Assembly (NCBI RefSeq): GCF_004614165.1 | Contig: NZ_SPVG01000237.1 | Span: 1-64,000, forward strand | Direction of reading: 5' to 3' | DNA: 64,000 bases | From: Duganella callida | GTDB lineage: Bacteria; Pseudomonadota; Gammaproteobacteria; Burkholderiales; Burkholderiaceae_D | Shown here: positions 45,663 through 52,980 of the stretch, in pieces | Layout of the letters: each line of letters starts with the position of its first letter | Numbering within the stretch: position 1 is the first letter of the stretch | The notes under the pieces: generated by a model | What the model was told of the DNA's origin: nothing | Seen by the model: the letters and a program-made list of their open reading frames with translations, nothing else | The model's database searches: none | Program-made: the position numbers and the translations under genes

Positions 45663-47515
45663 GGTTCGATCTCCAGTATCAGCGCGGACCGCGCCGGCAG
45701 TTTGACTTGGCCGTCCAGCGAAATACGCTGTCCGGTGATGACATCCACGCCCGCGTGCACGCCTTCCAGCATTTCGTGGAAGCGCGCGGTCGGCAGCACG
45801 GTGTCGGTGGTGTTTTTGTTCAGGGCTACCATCACCTTTTTGCCGCCGCCGTAGCGGAAGTAGACGTAGGTGTTTTGTTCCGGCCCGTAGTGCATCAGTC
45901 TACCGTTATGGATGACGGTTGCGGTTTTGCGCCAGTTGAGCAGCTTGCGGATGTACGCCTGCGCGTCGGCCTGCCTCGGCGTCAGGCCGGCGCCGGTGAA
46001 GGCGTTGACCTTGTCGCCGGCCCAGCCGCCGGGGAAGTCGCGGCGGTACGAGGCATCGTCGCGACCCTTGATGGTGCTGGTCATCTGGATCTCCGTGCCG
46101 GCGTAGAACTGCGGGATGCGCGGCAGTGTCGCCACCACCGCCATCGCCATGCGGAACAGGCCCTGGTCTTCTTCCAGGGCGCTGTAGATGCGCGACAGAT
46201 CGTGGTTGCCCTCGAACAGAACCAGGTTGCCGGGATTGGGGTAGAGGTAATCCTGCGACAGCGTTTCGTACAGCGTCACCAGTCCGGCGTCCGTGGCGTC
46301 TGGCGCCACCAGTGCGCGGCGCAGGGCGTCGTTGAGCGGGAAGTCCATCATGCTCGGCATGTGCGAGACATAGCCATCGGTGTTGCGCTTGCCCTCCTGC
46401 CAGTGCGCCACCACCGGAATCAGCGGACTCCATTCTTCGCCAACCAGGTTCAGTTTCGGATATTCCGCCATCAGCGCGCCCGACCAGCGCGTGAGGAAGT
46501 CGTTGTTGGAATAGCCGTAGGTGTCCACGCGCAGGCCGGACAGGCCGGCGTATTCTATCCACCAGACGTTGTTTTGAATCAGGTAGGTGGCGACGAAGGG
46601 ATTGGCCTGGTTCAGGTCCGGCATGCCCTGCGCGAACCAGCCGGCGGTGAAGTTGCGCTTGTCCTCTTGCGCTGCGTATGGATCCTGCACGGCCACCCGG
46701 TGATGCTGGGTCGGCACGAACTTGCCCTGGTAGCTCAGCCAGTCCGGCATCGGCATGTCCTGCATCCACCAATGGTGGCTGCCGATGTGGTTGAGCACCA
46801 CGTCCTGGATCACGCCGATATGCTTTTCGCGCGCCTGCGCCACCAACTGGCGATAGGCGGCGTTGCTGCCGTAGCGCGGGTCGACGCGGTAGTGGTCGGT
46901 GGTGGCGTAGCCATGATAGGAACCGCGCGGCGAATTCGATTCCAGCAGCGGCGTAGGCCACAACATGGTGAAACCCATGGATGCCACGTAGTCGAGGTGA
47001 TCGGCGATGCCCTGCAGGTCGCCGCCGTGACGGCCCGAAGCTGCGGCGCGGTCGGCCTGTTCCGCCATGCCGCCGACGTTGTCGTTGGCCGGATCGCCGT
47101 TGGCGTAGCGGTCGGGCATGACCTGGTAGATGGCGTCGCTGCTGTTGAAACCGGCGCGTTGGGCGGAGCCGGGCGCGCGGGCCAGCAGCTCGTAGCCGTA
47201 GTGCAGGACGGTTTGGCCGTTGCGCTGGAACGCGAGGTCAAGCTTGCCCGGCCGGGTGTCGGCCGCGATATCGAGGTCGATGAACAGGTAGTTGCGGTTG
47301 GCGACGCGCGTGACGCTGGCGACGCGCACGCCGGGGTAGGCCAGCACCGGCTCCAGGTCGGCGATCCGCGTGCCGTGCACCATCAGCTGCAGTCCGCGAT
47401 GGTGCATGCCGGCCCACCACATCGGCGGGTCCATGTGATCGATGCGGTAGTCGGCGGCGCCGGCCAGCGTGGGTAGCAGGGCGGCGAGCAGCGCCGCGAC
47501 GGCGGTGTGATTCAT
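45659..47515 (-). CDS. GH13 alpha-amylase / neopullulanase-type (SusA-like), exported
   Basis: The 618-residue protein has a signal peptide (HTAVAALLAALLPTLAGA), an N-terminal cyclomaltodextrinase-type beta domain (22-115) and a TIM barrel. Conserved GH13 motifs are DVVLNH (238-243), GLRVDTYGY with nucleophile Asp331, LVGEEW with acid/base Glu360 and FEGNHD with the third Asp. The C-terminal beta domain ends LPARSALILEIEP. It should degrade maltodextrin, pullulan or cyclodextrin in the periplasm. It is first in the minus-strand operon; GGAG lies 5 bases before ATG 47515 and a TGTAG-type operator 16 bp upstream. Confidence 0.92.
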   Translation of the reverse strand: MNHTAVAALLAALLPTLAGAADYRIDHMDPPMWWAGMHHRGLQLMVHGTRIADLEPVLAYPGVRVASVTRVANRNYLFIDLDIAADTRPGKLDLAFQRNGQTVLHYGYELLARAPGSAQRAGFNSSDAIYQVMPDRYANGDPANDNVGGMAEQADRAAASGRHGGDLQGIADHLDYVASMGFTMLWPTPLLESNSPRGSYHGYATTDHYRVDPRYGSNAAYRQLVAQAREKHIGVIQDVVLNHIGSHHWWMQDMPMPDWLSYQGKFVPTQHHRVAVQDPYAAQEDKRNFTAGWFAQGMPDLNQANPFVATYLIQNNVWWIEYAGLSGLRVDTYGYSNNDFLTRWSGALMAEYPKLNLVGEEWSPLIPVVAHWQEGKRNTDGYVSHMPSMMDFPLNDALRRALVAPDATDAGLVTLYETLSQDYLYPNPGNLVLFEGNHDLSRIYSALEEDQGLFRMAMAVVATLPRIPQFYAGTEIQMTSTIKGRDDASYRRDFPGGWAGDKVNAFTGAGLTPRQADAQAYIRKLLNWRKTATVIHNGRLMHYGPEQNTYVYFRYGGGKKVMVALNKNTTDTVLPTARFHEMLEGVHAGVDVITGQRISLDGQVKLPARSALILEIEP

Positions 47516-47530
47516 GTGGTCTCCAAGTCA

Positions 47531-47545
47531 GGTAGTCGTACTACA
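47531..47545. promoter_or_regulatory. Candidate glucan-locus operator, site A
   Basis: GGTAGTCGTACTACA is a dyad (GTAG-N5-CTAC) 16 bp upstream of the amylase start. It matches site B (47778) at 12 of 15 positions. Its position near the translation start suits repression. Confidence 0.6.
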
Positions 47546-47777
47546 CCGTTTTATTTTTCTTGATGGTCGGCGTAGAGCTTTGATTTTGCGAGAGAATACT
47601 CTGAAATGCCCGTTGCATCAAACCCGGCTGGCGGCTTGAAATTTAGTTGAAATACAGCGGCATTGTCATTTTCCTTCAAAATCAGTTTCATACCAGAAAG
47701 TCCTTGCTCTGTGCGGCCCCGCGGACGCCGGATGGATGCCGGACCGCTACATAAATTAGCGGTTTTTACGGCAAAAC

Positions 47778-47792
47778 TGTAGTTCTACTACA
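47778..47792. promoter_or_regulatory. Candidate glucan-locus operator, site B
   Basis: TGTAG-TTCTA-CTACA is a perfect 5-bp dyad, the best copy of the motif, about midway between the two divergent genes. The symmetric 15-bp form suggests a LacI- or GntR-size dimeric regulator; the regulator itself is not in the window. Confidence 0.6.
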
Positions 47793-47866
47793 CTTCCTCC
47801 ATCACCTTGATGTAGCCGAAATACAACGAGAACGCACTTATCGTAGAGAGAGGCGCGCTCTCGGCA

Positions 47867-47881
47867 TGTAGTTATACGTAG
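47867..47881. promoter_or_regulatory. Candidate glucan-locus operator, site C
   Basis: TGTAGTTATACGTAG is an imperfect copy of site B, ending 16 bp upstream of the TTGACA -35 box of the receptor gene. That position would suit an activator as well as a repressor. Confidence 0.5.
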
Positions 47882-47897
47882 TGGCGGGGAAGTTTGA

Positions 47898-47925
47898 TTG
47901 ACACACAATCTAGTTTTAGTACAAA
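47898..47925 (+). promoter_or_regulatory. Promoter of the TonB-dependent receptor gene
   Basis: A consensus -35 box TTGACA (47898-47903) is followed after 16 bases by TACAAA (47920-47925). The predicted start point is about 100 bp upstream of the receptor ATG. Confidence 0.5.
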
Positions 47926-48033
47926 ATTCTTTCTAGAACGTCTTTAGAACGTTGTAATCCTTGGATCCCGCGGCGCCCAGATGAGGTTGTGCTGATAGCG
48001 GGACTTATATTTGTGTCATGAGAGGGGACATTA

Positions 48034-50787
48034 ATGAATATCTTCGCCAGCAAGCGCAGCCACACTGCGTTCCCGTTAAAGCCGGTTGCCGCCGGTTGCG
48101 CCCTGTTGGTCGCCGCCGCCGCCGTGCCTGCGTTCGCGCAAACCAGCGCCGACGCGCCAGCCGCCGCTGATGAGCCGAAAGTCATGTCCGTGACCGTGGC
48201 CGGTATCCGCCGCGGCATCGAGGATGCGATCTCGGTGAAAAAAGACGCCACCTCCATCGTCGAAGCGATTTCGGCGGAGGATATCGGCAAGCTGCCGGAC
48301 GTGTCGATCGCCGAATCGATCGCCCGTCTGCCAGGTCTGGCCGCCCAGCGCGTGGCCGGCCGCGCGCAAGTGATTTCGATCCGCGGCCTGTCGCCGGACT
48401 TTTCCACCACCCTGCTGAACGGCCGCGAGCAAGTCTCGACCGGCGACAACCGCAGCGTCGAATTCGACCAGTATCCATCGGAACTGATCGGCGCCGTGAC
48501 CGTGTACAAAACCCCGGACGCCGGCCTGGTGGGCCAGGGCCTGTCGGGCACCATCGACCTGCAGACCGTGCGTCCGCTGGCCTTCAGCGGCCGCACCGTG
48601 GCGCTGAACGCGCGCGGTGAAAAGAATTCGCTGGGCAAGATCGGCAATGCCAAGGACACCGGCAACCGCTTCAGCGCCAGCTATATCGACCAGTTCGCCA
48701 ATCGCACCATCGGTATCGCGCTGGGCTACGCCCACCTGGAAACCCCGGTGCTGGACAATGAAACCGGCCTGTACGAGCCATGGAAGCGCGACGACCGCGC
48801 CGGCCTGCCGAGCGGCACCTTCGCTTCGGACGGCATCAAGGCCGTGGCCAAGAGCGGCCGCAACGAGCGCGATGGTCTGATGGGCGTGCTGCAATACCGT
48901 CCGAACAAGCAGTGGACCAGCACCTTCGACGTGTACGCTTCGCGCTTCAAGGATGAGGAAACCGCGAACCAGATCGAAATCAACCTGAGCGGCTGGAACG
49001 GCGGCAACAAGCCTGATCCGATCTACAATCCGGTGACGGTGGTCGGCGGCACCATCGCCGGCGGCACCGCCAACAATATCTACCCGCTGGTGCGCGGCAT
49101 GTACAACAAGCGCAAGGATGATATCCGCGCTGCCGGCTGGAGCAACGAGATCAAGCTGGACGGCTGGTCGCTGTTCACCGACCTGAACTACTCGAAAGCC
49201 AAGCGCTCCGAGCTGAGCCTGGAAAACAATCTGCAGATGAGCAACGCCGCCGGCGCGCCCTTCCTGGATTACGTCAAGCTGGGCTATGGCAATGGCGGCT
49301 TCTCGCAGCTGACCCCGGGCCTGGACTACAACAACCGCGACGCCCTGTACGTGACCAACACCATCTACGGTTCCGGTTACGGCAAGACGCCGAGCGTGGA
49401 AGATGAGCTGAAGGGCGCGAAGATCACCGCCAACATCCCGTCCTCGGGCATGCTGGAAAAGGCGTTCTCGAGCTTCGATATCGGCGCCAACTACAGCGAC
49501 CGCAGCAAGAACAAGCACCAGCCTGAAGGCAACATCAACCTGAAAGGTGCGCCGACCCTGATTTCGTCCGACCTGTTCTACCAGTCGGCCAATCTGGGCT
49601 TCGCCGGCGCCGGCTACATTCCAACCTGGAACGTGCCAGCGGTGGTGAACAAGTACATGGTGTTCGAGCCGACCGATACCCAGGGCTACCTGATTGCCAA
49701 GACCTGGGAAGTCAGCGAGAAGATCGCTACCGCGTTTGCCAAGGCCAACATCGAAGCGGAGCTGGGCAGCGACGTCAGCCTGCGCGGTAACGTCGGCGTG
49801 CAGGTGCAGCGCACCGACCAGTCGTCGGCATCGCGCTGGTACGACAACACCACCGGCGCCATCAAGCCGGTCAACGACGGCAAGAAGTACACCGACGTGT
49901 TGCCAAGCATGAACCTGGCGTTCGGCTTCGACAACCAGCAGACCGTGCGTGTGGCGCTGGCCAAGCAGTTGGCGCGTCCGCGTGTGGACCAGTTGCGTTC
50001 GGCGCTGGACTTCGGCATCGACACCACCAAGCGCGAGCCGGGCGGCAGCGGCGGCAACGCCCGTCTGGACCCATGGCGCGCCAAGGCCTTCGACATCTCG
50101 TACGAGAAATACTTCGACAAGAAGGCATACTTTGCGATTGCAGGTTTCTACAAAAAGCTGGATACCTACATCTTCACCCAGACGCAGTCGTATGACTTCA
50201 GCGCTTACGTCCCGCCGGGTTCGGTCGGCAGCGCCGCCAGTTTCCCGCTGCACACCACCATCGGTAACTACACCGCGCCATACAACGGCAACGGCGGCAA
50301 CCTGAAGGGTGTGGAATTGTCGGCATCGCTGCCGCTGAACATGGTCAGCAAGGTACTGGATGGTTTCGGCGTGAGCGGCAGCACCACTTACACCGACAGC
50401 AAGATCACCATCGAAGATCCGAGCGGCAGCATTGGACAGAACATCCCGCTGCCTGGCCTGTCCAAGCGCGTGAGCAACTTCACCGCTTACTATGAGAAGG
50501 CTGGTTTCGAGGCGCGCGTGAGCCAGCGTCGTCGTTCGAACTTCGTGGGCGAGATCGGCAACTTCTCCAACGACCGCGCACTGCGTTATGTCGTCGGCGA
50601 AAACATCATCGACCTGCAGCTGGGTTACACCTTCGAGAATGGTCCGATGAAGGGTCTGGGCTTCCTGGTGCAGGTGAACAACCTGCGCAACGCCGCCTAC
50701 GAAACTTACAACGGCGACCGTTCGCAGCAGCTGGAATACCAGAAGTACGGTCGCACCGTGCTGGCGGGCGTGAACTACAAGTTCTAA
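48034..50787 (+). CDS. TonB-dependent receptor for alpha-glucans (Xanthomonas/Caulobacter type)
   Basis: Outer-membrane active transporter of 917 residues. The signal peptide ends at AVPAFAQ (about 36); a TonB-box-like stretch (PKVMSVTVAG) leads to the plug domain (TSIVEAISAEDIGKLPDVSIAESIARLPGLAAQRV, SIRGLSPDFSTTLLNGREQ). The 22-strand barrel ends in the terminal aromatic signature VLAGVNYKF. This plug type is characteristic of carbohydrate receptors such as Caulobacter MalA. Its divergent placement beside the amylase operon points to maltodextrin uptake. GAGGGG lies 6 bases before ATG 48034, and a strong terminator follows. Confidence 0.92.
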   Translation: MNIFASKRSHTAFPLKPVAAGCALLVAAAAVPAFAQTSADAPAAADEPKVMSVTVAGIRRGIEDAISVKKDATSIVEAISAEDIGKLPDVSIAESIARLPGLAAQRVAGRAQVISIRGLSPDFSTTLLNGREQVSTGDNRSVEFDQYPSELIGAVTVYKTPDAGLVGQGLSGTIDLQTVRPLAFSGRTVALNARGEKNSLGKIGNAKDTGNRFSASYIDQFANRTIGIALGYAHLETPVLDNETGLYEPWKRDDRAGLPSGTFASDGIKAVAKSGRNERDGLMGVLQYRPNKQWTSTFDVYASRFKDEETANQIEINLSGWNGGNKPDPIYNPVTVVGGTIAGGTANNIYPLVRGMYNKRKDDIRAAGWSNEIKLDGWSLFTDLNYSKAKRSELSLENNLQMSNAAGAPFLDYVKLGYGNGGFSQLTPGLDYNNRDALYVTNTIYGSGYGKTPSVEDELKGAKITANIPSSGMLEKAFSSFDIGANYSDRSKNKHQPEGNINLKGAPTLISSDLFYQSANLGFAGAGYIPTWNVPAVVNKYMVFEPTDTQGYLIAKTWEVSEKIATAFAKANIEAELGSDVSLRGNVGVQVQRTDQSSASRWYDNTTGAIKPVNDGKKYTDVLPSMNLAFGFDNQQTVRVALAKQLARPRVDQLRSALDFGIDTTKREPGGSGGNARLDPWRAKAFDISYEKYFDKKAYFAIAGFYKKLDTYIFTQTQSYDFSAYVPPGSVGSAASFPLHTTIGNYTAPYNGNGGNLKGVELSASLPLNMVSKVLDGFGVSGSTTYTDSKITIEDPSGSIGQNIPLPGLSKRVSNFTAYYEKAGFEARVSQRRRSNFVGEIGNFSNDRALRYVVGENIIDLQLGYTFENGPMKGLGFLVQVNNLRNAAYETYNGDRSQQLEYQKYGRTVLAGVNYKF

Positions 50788-50808
50788 GCGTTAAGGCTTG
50801 AAAGGAAA

Positions 50809-50832
50809 GGCGTCCCGCGGGACGCCTTTTTT
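50809..50832 (+). terminator. Rho-independent terminator of the TonB receptor gene
   Basis: GGCGTCCCGCGGGACGCC is a perfect stem followed by six T, 22 bp after the receptor stop. It overlaps the last codon of the Rpn pseudogene on the other strand. Confidence 0.9.
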
Positions 50833-51491
50833 ATTTGAACATCTGCGTCAGCGATTGCGCTTCGGGCAGGGCATCGCTCCAGCGTTCGAGCTGTGCCAGT
50901 CTGGCTTTGGCCAGTTTGTCGTGGGCGGTTTTCGACAGCGGCCCGAAACGACGTGTGAGCTGCCGTTCCAGCAGCGTTAACGCGCCTTCCCTCCGGCCTT
51001 ACTGCAAGCCGCGCTTCAAGCCCTGTTCCAAGCCCTGTTCCAATCCTTGCTCCCAACCCTCTTTCAAACCCTTCTTCAGGCCTTTCTGCCATCCCTCATC
51101 GATAAACGATTGTTCCGGCGGGCTGATCCATTCCATATTGCGCTCCTTCTCCAGCTTGAGGACGTCCCGCCAGTAACGCCGCTGATGGGGCTCAGGCAGG
51201 GCCATCATCCAGTTGATCACTTTGAACATAACGATTGTGCGCTCTTTATGCCCGCCGCGTTGATACAGTAATTCGGTCAGTTGCCGCTTCGCAGCGTAGA
51301 GCCGATCAGCAGCATGCCTGGCCCGCTGTGTGCGCAGGTGGGCCAACGTGAGCAAGGCAAATGGATTTTGCGAGGCAATCGACCTGAGTGTAAAGTGCTG
51401 GGAAGAACAGCGATATAAATGCCCGGAAAGCATGCGTCAATGCCGTTTTCCAAGGAGAATCGTAGTGGGCGGGTTGGGCGGTTCTTGGCAT
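50831..51491 (-). pseudogene. Decayed Rpn-family/DUF4351 gene
   Basis: An intact family start (MPRTAQPAHYDSPWKTALTH, from 51491) runs to about 51386, where the frame shifts and most of the PD-(D/E)XK nuclease core is missing. A second frame then carries family sequence (SIASQNPFALLTLAHLRTQ to the GLEQGLEQ repeats) until an in-frame TAA at 50999-51001. Past that stop the same frame continues with the typical DUF4351 ending (LLERQLTRRFGPLS to SLTQMFK) and stops at 50831. So it has an internal deletion with frameshift plus a nonsense codon. Rpn proteins promote DNA rearrangement; this copy is dead. Confidence 0.82.
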
Positions 51492-51553
51492 CCGCCCAGT
51501 GTCAGCCATGTTTTGTCAGGCCATATTGCGCCAGGACAGAGGTGCCAAGCGCT

Positions 51554-52204
51554 TTATTGCCCGCTGCGGTTTTTCACGCTCGGGCGTTCGGCGACTTTTG
51601 CCTGCCAGGCTTTCAGCGCCGGGTAGTCGTCGGTGACGCCGATGTTGATGAAGGCCGCGTGCAACAGCGCGCAGTAGACGGTGATGTCGGCCATCGAGAA
51701 GCTGTCGCCGGCGATGTAGGGCGTCCTGGCCAGCACGCCGTCGAAGTAGCGCATGCCGTTGGTGAATTTTTCCAGCTGCCGCTCGCCCCATTCCTTGCGG
51801 CCCGCCCATTCGGGACTCTTGTACGCCTGCAGCGTGGCGCCCAGGCCCGGTGTGGCATAGTGGAAGTAGATGCCGATGCCATCGATCATCCAGTCGTCGG
51901 CGCGCTTCTGCATCATGTGGACCAGGGCTTTTTCGCGCGGCGTGCTGCCGGTCAGGGTCGGCGCGCCATCCAGATTGTCGAGGTATTCGGTGATGGCGAC
52001 GCATTCGGCGATGTGGGTGCCATCGTCCAGCTCCAGCACCGGCACCACGCCGCTCGGGTTCTTCGCCAAAAACGCCGCTTGCTTGTGCTCCGCCGCGATC
52101 AGGTCGACGGGAACGAATTCGAACCGTTGCTCCAGTCCCTTTTCGGCCAGGACGATGCGGATGCGGGCGGGATTGGGAAAACCTGGGGTGTCGTAAATCT
52201 TCAT
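51554..52204 (-). CDS. Glutathione S-transferase
   Basis: The 216-residue cytosolic GST has an N-terminal thioredoxin-like domain (MKIYDTPGFPNPARIRIVLAEKGLEQ, with NPSGVVPVLELDDGTHIAECVAITEYL) carrying the glutathione-binding cis-Pro, Glu and Cys/Ser area. An all-helical C-terminal domain contains GDSFSMADITVYCAL, the N-capping box. It is divergent from a TetR gene with two palindromic sites between them, so is probably its target. The substrate is unknown; detoxification of electrophiles is the general role. Confidence 0.9.
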   Translation of the reverse strand: MKIYDTPGFPNPARIRIVLAEKGLEQRFEFVPVDLIAAEHKQAAFLAKNPSGVVPVLELDDGTHIAECVAITEYLDNLDGAPTLTGSTPREKALVHMMQKRADDWMIDGIGIYFHYATPGLGATLQAYKSPEWAGRKEWGERQLEKFTNGMRYFDGVLARTPYIAGDSFSMADITVYCALLHAAFINIGVTDDYPALKAWQAKVAERPSVKNRSGQ

Positions 52205-52221
52205 ATGTAGCCTTGGAAAAT

Positions 52222-52237
52222 TCTACCTCTCGGTAGA
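52222..52237. promoter_or_regulatory. TetR operator 1 of the GST/tetR pair
   Basis: TCTACC-TCTC-GGTAGA is a perfect 6-bp dyad located 18 bp upstream of the GST start. The right arm GGTAGATAGAT is shared with operator 2. Confidence 0.7.
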
Positions 52238-52274
52238 TAGATTAAAATGGCCGATAGTCAGACGTTTCCGGATT

Positions 52275-52298
52275 TATCTATCTATCGGTAGATAGATA
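52275..52298. promoter_or_regulatory. TetR operator 2 of the GST/tetR pair
   Basis: TATCTATCTA-TCGG-TAGATAGATA is a perfect 10-bp dyad, 50 bp upstream of the tetR start. GGTAGATAGAT is common to both operators, so both probably bind the adjacent TetR protein. Confidence 0.75.
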
Positions 52299-52347
52299 AT
52301 ATGTCTGGAGGATTTGCCGCGTCAAGTAAAAATTTTGAGGAGCCGGG

Positions 52348-52911
52348 ATGGCAAGCGATAAGAAGCAGGAAGTGATGATGGCCGCCAGGCTGATGGTGCA
52401 GGCGCAGGGCTACAACGCCTTGAGCTTCCGCGATCTGGCGGAAGCCGTGGGCGTGAAGAGTTCCAGCATCCATTACTATTTTCCGACCAAGGGTGACCTG
52501 GGCGCGGCGCTGGCGCGCCAGTACACGGACGAATTCATGGAATACCTGAACGGCCTGCTGGAGCAGGGCGTCGACTGGCGCGACTGCGTGGCGAAGTATG
52601 CGGACGTGTTTCGCGATACGCTGCTGCGTGAGAACCGCATGTGCATGGCAGGCATCATGGCGGCCGAGCGTCCCGGTTTGGCGCCGGAAGTGCGGGCCGA
52701 GGTGGAGCGCTTCACCGGGCAGATCGTCGGCTGGCTGGCGCGTGTGCTGTCCCTCGGCAAGCCGAAGATGGAGGCGGAGGCAGTGCAAGGATGGGCGTTT
52801 GCCGTATTTTCGGCAATCGAAGGCGCCCAACTGGTGGCGCGCGGCTGCGATGATGTGGGGGTGTTCGACAGCACCCTGGCCGCGTACCGGGCGGCGGGCC
52901 TGCTGCCCTGA
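52348..52911 (+). CDS. TetR-family repressor (divergent from GST)
   Basis: The 187-residue protein has the HTH (KQEVMMAARLMVQAQGYNALSFRDLAEAVGVKSSSIHYYFPTKGDLG) and a short AcuR/YxaF-like ligand domain with LLRENRMCMAGIMAAE. Cys residues in RMCMAG and VARGCDD could sense electrophiles, matching the GST target. GAGGAG ends 5 bases before ATG 52348. It probably represses itself and the GST gene through the two dyads upstream. Confidence 0.9.
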   Translation: MASDKKQEVMMAARLMVQAQGYNALSFRDLAEAVGVKSSSIHYYFPTKGDLGAALARQYTDEFMEYLNGLLEQGVDWRDCVAKYADVFRDTLLRENRMCMAGIMAAERPGLAPEVRAEVERFTGQIVGWLARVLSLGKPKMEAEAVQGWAFAVFSAIEGAQLVARGCDDVGVFDSTLAAYRAAGLLP

Positions 52912-52925
52912 TTGGCACCCTGATT

Positions 52926-52975
52926 GGGGACAGACCACGATTTCGCAATAAATTGCAAAATCGTGGTCTGTCCCC
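52926..52975. repeat. GGGGACAGACCACG palindrome between convergent genes
   Basis: A 50-bp inverted repeat begins GGGGACAGACCACGATTT and has 23 paired positions per arm with one mismatch and an AA centre. It lies between the stop codons of the convergent tetR (52911) and peptidase (52981) genes. It is a different sequence family from the GGGGTCAG repeats but occupies the same kind of site; probably a two-way terminator or REP-type element. Confidence 0.8.
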
Positions 52976-52980
52976 GGGGG

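Larger units (their letters stand above)
47546..48033. other. Regulatory region between the amylase operon and the TonB receptor
   Basis: This 518-bp divergent spacer (with site A) is AT-richer than its surroundings and holds no convincing gene. It contains two more TGTAG-type sites (47778-47792 and 47867-47881), a CTACATAAATTAG element near 47750, and a TAGAACGT direct repeat at 47934-47941 and 47945-47952. A TTGACA promoter at 47898 is also present. It is the control region for both transcription directions of the locus. Confidence 0.7.

Noticed and set aside
50784-51092. A 102-codon minus-strand frame as a separate small gene
   Set aside because: The alternative frame continues the DUF4351 family sequence past an in-frame TAA, so the region is the tail of a pseudogene.
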